From Dirofilaria immitis (lineage: Eukaryota; Nematoda; Chromadorea; Rhabditida; Onchocercidae): a DNA stretch of 64,000 bases. A program made the position numbers and the translations under genes. Below, one piece after another: positions 59,995-64,000 of this stretch (positions are counted from its first letter, which is position 1; every line of letters begins with the position of its first letter). The notes under the pieces were generated by a model that had not been told where the DNA came from, did not search any database, and worked only from the letters and a program-made list of their open reading frames with translations. The DNA lies in contig JAKNDB010000107.1 of NCBI GenBank assembly GCA_024305405.1, positions 3,038,001 to 3,102,000 of the forward strand. The letters run 5' to 3'.

Positions 59995-62900
59995 CTAACA
60001 ATAATTACAAGTTTTTTCGCAATATCTTTGACCAAATCTTGGATACTTGTAGCAATCTTCCTTTTGACAATATGCATTTTCATCAGCGCATAGGCCTAAA
60101 GTAGGTTCAATTATATCATAGCAGTATAAAAAACGGATTATAAAAGTTTAACAGTTATGATTCGAGTTATTTTCTTTCATTTTAGGTATCTTATGTCTTG
60201 ATGAGGAAAAGATTCATTTTACAGAGATTTCTCGAGGATTTTTTATTTAGTGAAAGTGCCTCAGATAAGTGCTACTGATTTCAAAATAAGGCGTTACCTG
60301 TTCTGCCGGGATATCTACCCAAAACTCCCTGAAATGGTCTTCTTGTTGGCTGCTGTATGTGCGTTGATAATGATGGTTTACGTGATGAGTCAGTTCGACT
60401 GCCGACTGATAAATGACGTGAACTTTGTGTCGGCGTGCCAATTCCAGAAGTTGAGTGACGGTCGAATGTAGCTGTCGATCGTGTAGTAACATCATCATCG
60501 AGAGTAATTATATTACCTTTATCTAAACTATCCACAAGAGGAGGTTCGAGATCAACCGTCGAACCACAAAAACCGCAGGTTTTAGCACATTTTGTGCGTG
60601 CTGTATATGGACGATCTAGGCATGATTTTTCTGAACATTGCGAATCTTCATCCCTACAGTCTTCAGTAGTTGGTGATGACTTGATTCCTGAAACTTTAAA
60701 ATGATTGATTCGGCAGAATGATAAATATTGAACTGCATGGCTATGATTAATTGATTTCTGCTTTTCAATTTTCCAATTATGACTTAGATTTATAATCATA
60801 AAATTTAACAAGTTAAAGAATAATCCATTGTCAGGAAAACTATGAGTTCTATTTATTGGTTAGTTCGTGATATCATGAACTAATCAGTCAACTTTGTTCT
60901 AGTTATGATACAAACCTCGTAATGAGCTATCACGTGAATCTAACTCGGAAATCCTGCTTCTTTGTTTATCCGTAAAGGATGAATGTCGACCTCCAACACT
61001 CGTTTTATCGCCTTCAGTCATTTCTCTACGACAGAATCCACAAGTTTTGGCGCAACGTTCTTTGGCAGTATAAGGATAATCTTTGCAAATTTGTTGAGTG
61101 CAGTCAGTATTCAAATCAGTGCATTCCAGATCCTTTTCTTAAAAATACACTGATATGGAAGGGTTGATAATTCAGTTAATTTACAAAAATACATCTAAGC
61201 TAATTAGATCTGAATCTCTTAGATCTATAATTTTTACGATCATTCAGACAAATGATTGATTACATTTTAGTATATTTATCATATAATTCAAGAATACTGT
61301 ATTTGTAATATAAATCGAGAATAGTATATTTGTCATATAATTTGAGGAAAATGACGTATCAATTATATTAGCTTCATATATCATCGGAAATGCTACGGAA
61401 TTGGATAATCAAAAAAATAAATAAATCTCTTACGTAATTGTTAAGCATTACATATGATTGGAATGTATTGATAAGATCAAAAGAATAATTATAAATATTT
61501 ACCAGATGTAAGCATGCTTATTTGAGGAAGATGAAATTAAGGTCAACTAATAGATCAAAAATGCTACATCGTATTTATATATACAAAAGGTAACATTTTA
61601 GACACCTGTCCGGTTAGTGACTTAAATATTAGTGACTGAAATGAGAACCTTTTGAAAGGATAGAATGTGGTGATGTACTACGAATTCCAGTAATACCATC
61701 ACGTTCGTTGATGTGAATTGACGCATGGCGACTTGGTGACATCGTACCAAAAGCTGTACCCGATGATGAAGAAGATGACATGCCTTTATCGCTACTACAA
61801 AATCCGCATGTTTTCGCGCATTCTTCTTTAGCAGTAAAAGGAAAATCTCGACATATTTCTTTTCTGCAATCGAGCTTTTGTCGAAACATAAGCCACTACT
61901 GAAGGGTTCATTTCCTGTAAACAAAGTTCTTCTTCTTTTATAATGAAACAAACAAGGCTGCTAAGGTTTTATATTAAGTGATGGACAAAAGTTAATAAGC
62001 TTGGTTTATGTTTTTGATTATGCAAATTACCGATGTTTGTAATTAAATTTAGGGATGAATTAATTATTATATTCTGAATGTACAATTTTAATAGATGCTT
62101 CTATCTAATTAATTAATGACCTCGCCTAGATGATAATAATGAAGTTGTTCCTCCTCTCGATTTATCTATTCCCGCTATTGTATGATGACCGGAAGTAATT
62201 CCTGAACTGGAGGTCTCTCCGAACATAGACCGCATGTCTTAGCACAACGTTCCTTTGCCGTATAAGGAAAATTACGACAAATTTCCATATTACAATCACT
62301 ATCTTTATCAATGCAAGGGAGAGATGATTTTCTTTCTACAATGAAAAGTGATGAAATTAAAATTTCAATTTAAAGAATTTAGAAATGTATCCTTCATTTT
62401 AATAGGATAGTTTTAACATAGTTAGAAGTTTATTAGGCGAATATTCCAACAACTTCATAATCGATATACTGAAGAATTCTAGATCTTCAGATAGAGAAAA
62501 AACCAAGCATAATCAATTGGTTACAGAATAGCAAATCATATTTTGATTAGATGTTTTAAGTCAGCCATTCTTGGCCTCTAATCATATCTAGCCAACACTG
62601 TGATCGTCGAACTTCCAAAGTTGCTTGAGCAACTCCCAAATGATAACGAATGATAAAATAGTTCAACATTTGTTTATTCTAAAATTATTTTTGAAATGTT
62701 AAGATGCATGAACAAATTTTCATTCATCCATGCACAATAATTCTTTTTCATCTCGTAAATTAATTATCACCGTCTTTTTGATAATTGTCGATCCAGTGAT
62801 TCCACTTTTCAACGATGGTAATGATGACGAAGAACTTTGTTGATATGAAGATGATAATCCTGATGACAAACGGTTGCCACTCCTGAGTGAAGAATCATGG

Positions 62901-63681
62901 CATAAGCCACAATATTTGGGACATCGTTCCTTAGCTGTGTATGGATAATTTCGACAGACGTCATCTGAACAGTCAGGATCTTTATCATAACATACACCTG
63001 ATCTACCACTGCTTTGTAGAATACCTGAAAGTTATATTCATAATTAAACTGCAACCGATGATATCTCTGTGATTGATAATTTATTTTATTATTAACACTA
63101 AGGAATAGCTCGTAATAATTGTGCCGAAATATGCGATTATTATCGCAAAAACCGCATGTTTTGGCGCAACTGTTACAAGCAAATTCCGAAAATTTTAAAC
63201 AAATATTTTTGCAAGATGTACCTGTACCACAGCATTCTGAAATATGGTAGAAAGTTGATTTTTTTTCTTTAAAAAATACCAATAACCATTTTATAGTTTA
63301 TTTTCGATGCACTATTCGAATTTATCAGAAATGGATTACTGATTAAATTTATCATATTTATGTTTAATACATCTTTTCTTTCAGGTTTTTATGAGTAATT
63401 CCGCGTAATTTTTCAAATTTAAATAAATAATTTTATAAAACTTTTCAAGTTTTAACAGGTATCATATCACATCACTTACATATTTCGCCTTTATATTTTC
63501 CCATACCAAAAAAAAAGAGATATAAAAAATTGATAAGAAATATAAAAATTTTTAATTGAAATATAATATGCGGAAATTTGCTTGTTTATAAAGGAAATAA
63601 AAAAAAAGAGTCAATACCAGTATTTGTTCCAGAAATTGTATCAATGAGTAGTAATAGAAGGAAGAAGATAAATCGGATCAT
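59995..63681 (-). CDS. Secreted protein with seven ShKT domains
   Basis: Eight exons: 63681-63618, 63236-63099, 63024-62771, 62335-62110, 61914-61649, 61137-60916, 60687-60298 and 60095-59995. Exon 1 encodes a signal peptide (MIRFIFFLLLLLIDTISG). Each of exons 2-8 carries one six-cysteine ShKT (SXC) domain, most ending TAKERCAKTCGFC-like, followed by a Ser/Thr/Arg-rich linker; the last domain ends at the stop. ShKT domains are a common nematode extracellular module found in secreted proteins and peptidases; the name comes from a potassium-channel toxin, but nothing here shows channel activity and no enzyme domain is attached. Nearly all introns are phase 1, suggesting growth by exon duplication. 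Frames break by one base near 61870 (exon 5) and 62209-62213 (exon 4). The 62771/62335 junction phase is also unresolved. Function unknown. Confidence 0.85.
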
Positions 63682-64000
63682 TGATAAGAACTAAAAAATA
63701 AAATAATTCATAGGTTATTTAAATACAAATAACTTAAAATTTGAATTCAATCAAATATATTCATGCGAAAATAAGATATATTCATATGAATTAAAAGATA
63801 TAATATTTAATAATATAAACAATTCAATTACTTTTTAATAATAATAGGAATTAGAAGCCAAGATTTTTGTATGCTGAAAATTTTGGCCATAATTTACAAT
63901 AATTCATGGCTAAATGATATTTGGAGAAAAAAAAAAAAACAAAATAAAATAGAATGAATGATCGATGAAAAGGAAGAAAATGAGGATGAAATCTGAAAGT
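63682..64000. other. Upstream of the ShKT gene
   Basis: This AT-rich 319 bp should include the 5' flank of the ShKT gene. No acceptor or promoter motif is convincing and no second gene is seen. Confidence 0.5.

Overview
The window is nuclear DNA of a nematode, most likely a spirurid/filarial (clade III) species. It is strongly AT-rich, has no bacterial-type operons, and its genes are cut into many 50-250 nt exons. Introns are mostly 100-500 nt and end in the nematode acceptor TTTCAG. One protein carries seven ShKT domains of the kind that is abundant in nematode secretomes. No SL1 copy, tRNA, rRNA, CRISPR or intact transposon was found. The species itself cannot be fixed from sequence alone. 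All gene models were built by eye from reading frame, splice phase and protein-family recognition, so single exon edges may be off.

Layout, left to right. (1) 80-7658, minus: N-terminal half of REV3, the DNA polymerase zeta catalytic subunit; the polymerase domain lies beyond the left edge. (2) 9371-18924, minus: an ASAP-type ArfGAP (BAR-PH-ArfGAP-ankyrin-SH3) with a candidate SH3-less alternative 3' exon and a perfect 76-bp inverted repeat in an intron. (3) 18925-24805: 5.9 kb with no gene seen, holding microsatellites and small repeats. (4) 24806-28517, minus: class I histone deacetylase (hda-1/HDAC1), complete at 478 residues. (5) 30178-33291, minus: DPH2 of diphthamide synthesis, with its first exon unresolved. 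(6) 34991-39753, plus: BTB-BACK-PHR protein of the BTBD1/2/3/6 type. (7) 40304-43724, plus: PEX12, a peroxisomal RING protein. (8) 45711-47395, minus: a protein resembling phosphatase inhibitor-2 with an unexpected in-phase hydrophobic exon. (9) 48219-54369, minus: RPAP1, followed by a decayed second copy of its last exon. (10) 55211-59508, plus: FUNDC1-type mitophagy receptor, whose second intron contains (11) a complete same-strand gene, 56214-57974, for a DHRS7B-type short-chain dehydrogenase. (12) 59995-63681, minus: a secreted protein with seven ShKT domains, about one per exon.

Most genes are conserved housekeeping functions with no obvious shared pathway: translesion synthesis, vesicle traffic, chromatin, eEF2 modification, peroxisome import, Pol II assembly and mitophagy.

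The most striking cross-cutting signal is a set of seven single-base reading-frame breaks inside otherwise well-conserved exons of six genes. All seven have the same sign (one base too few). Five sit in or beside A/T homopolymers of 3-6 bases. HDAC, DPH2, BTBD and DHRS7B show none. Homopolymer undercalling in the assembly is the simplest explanation; slippage-based decoding is the interesting alternative.
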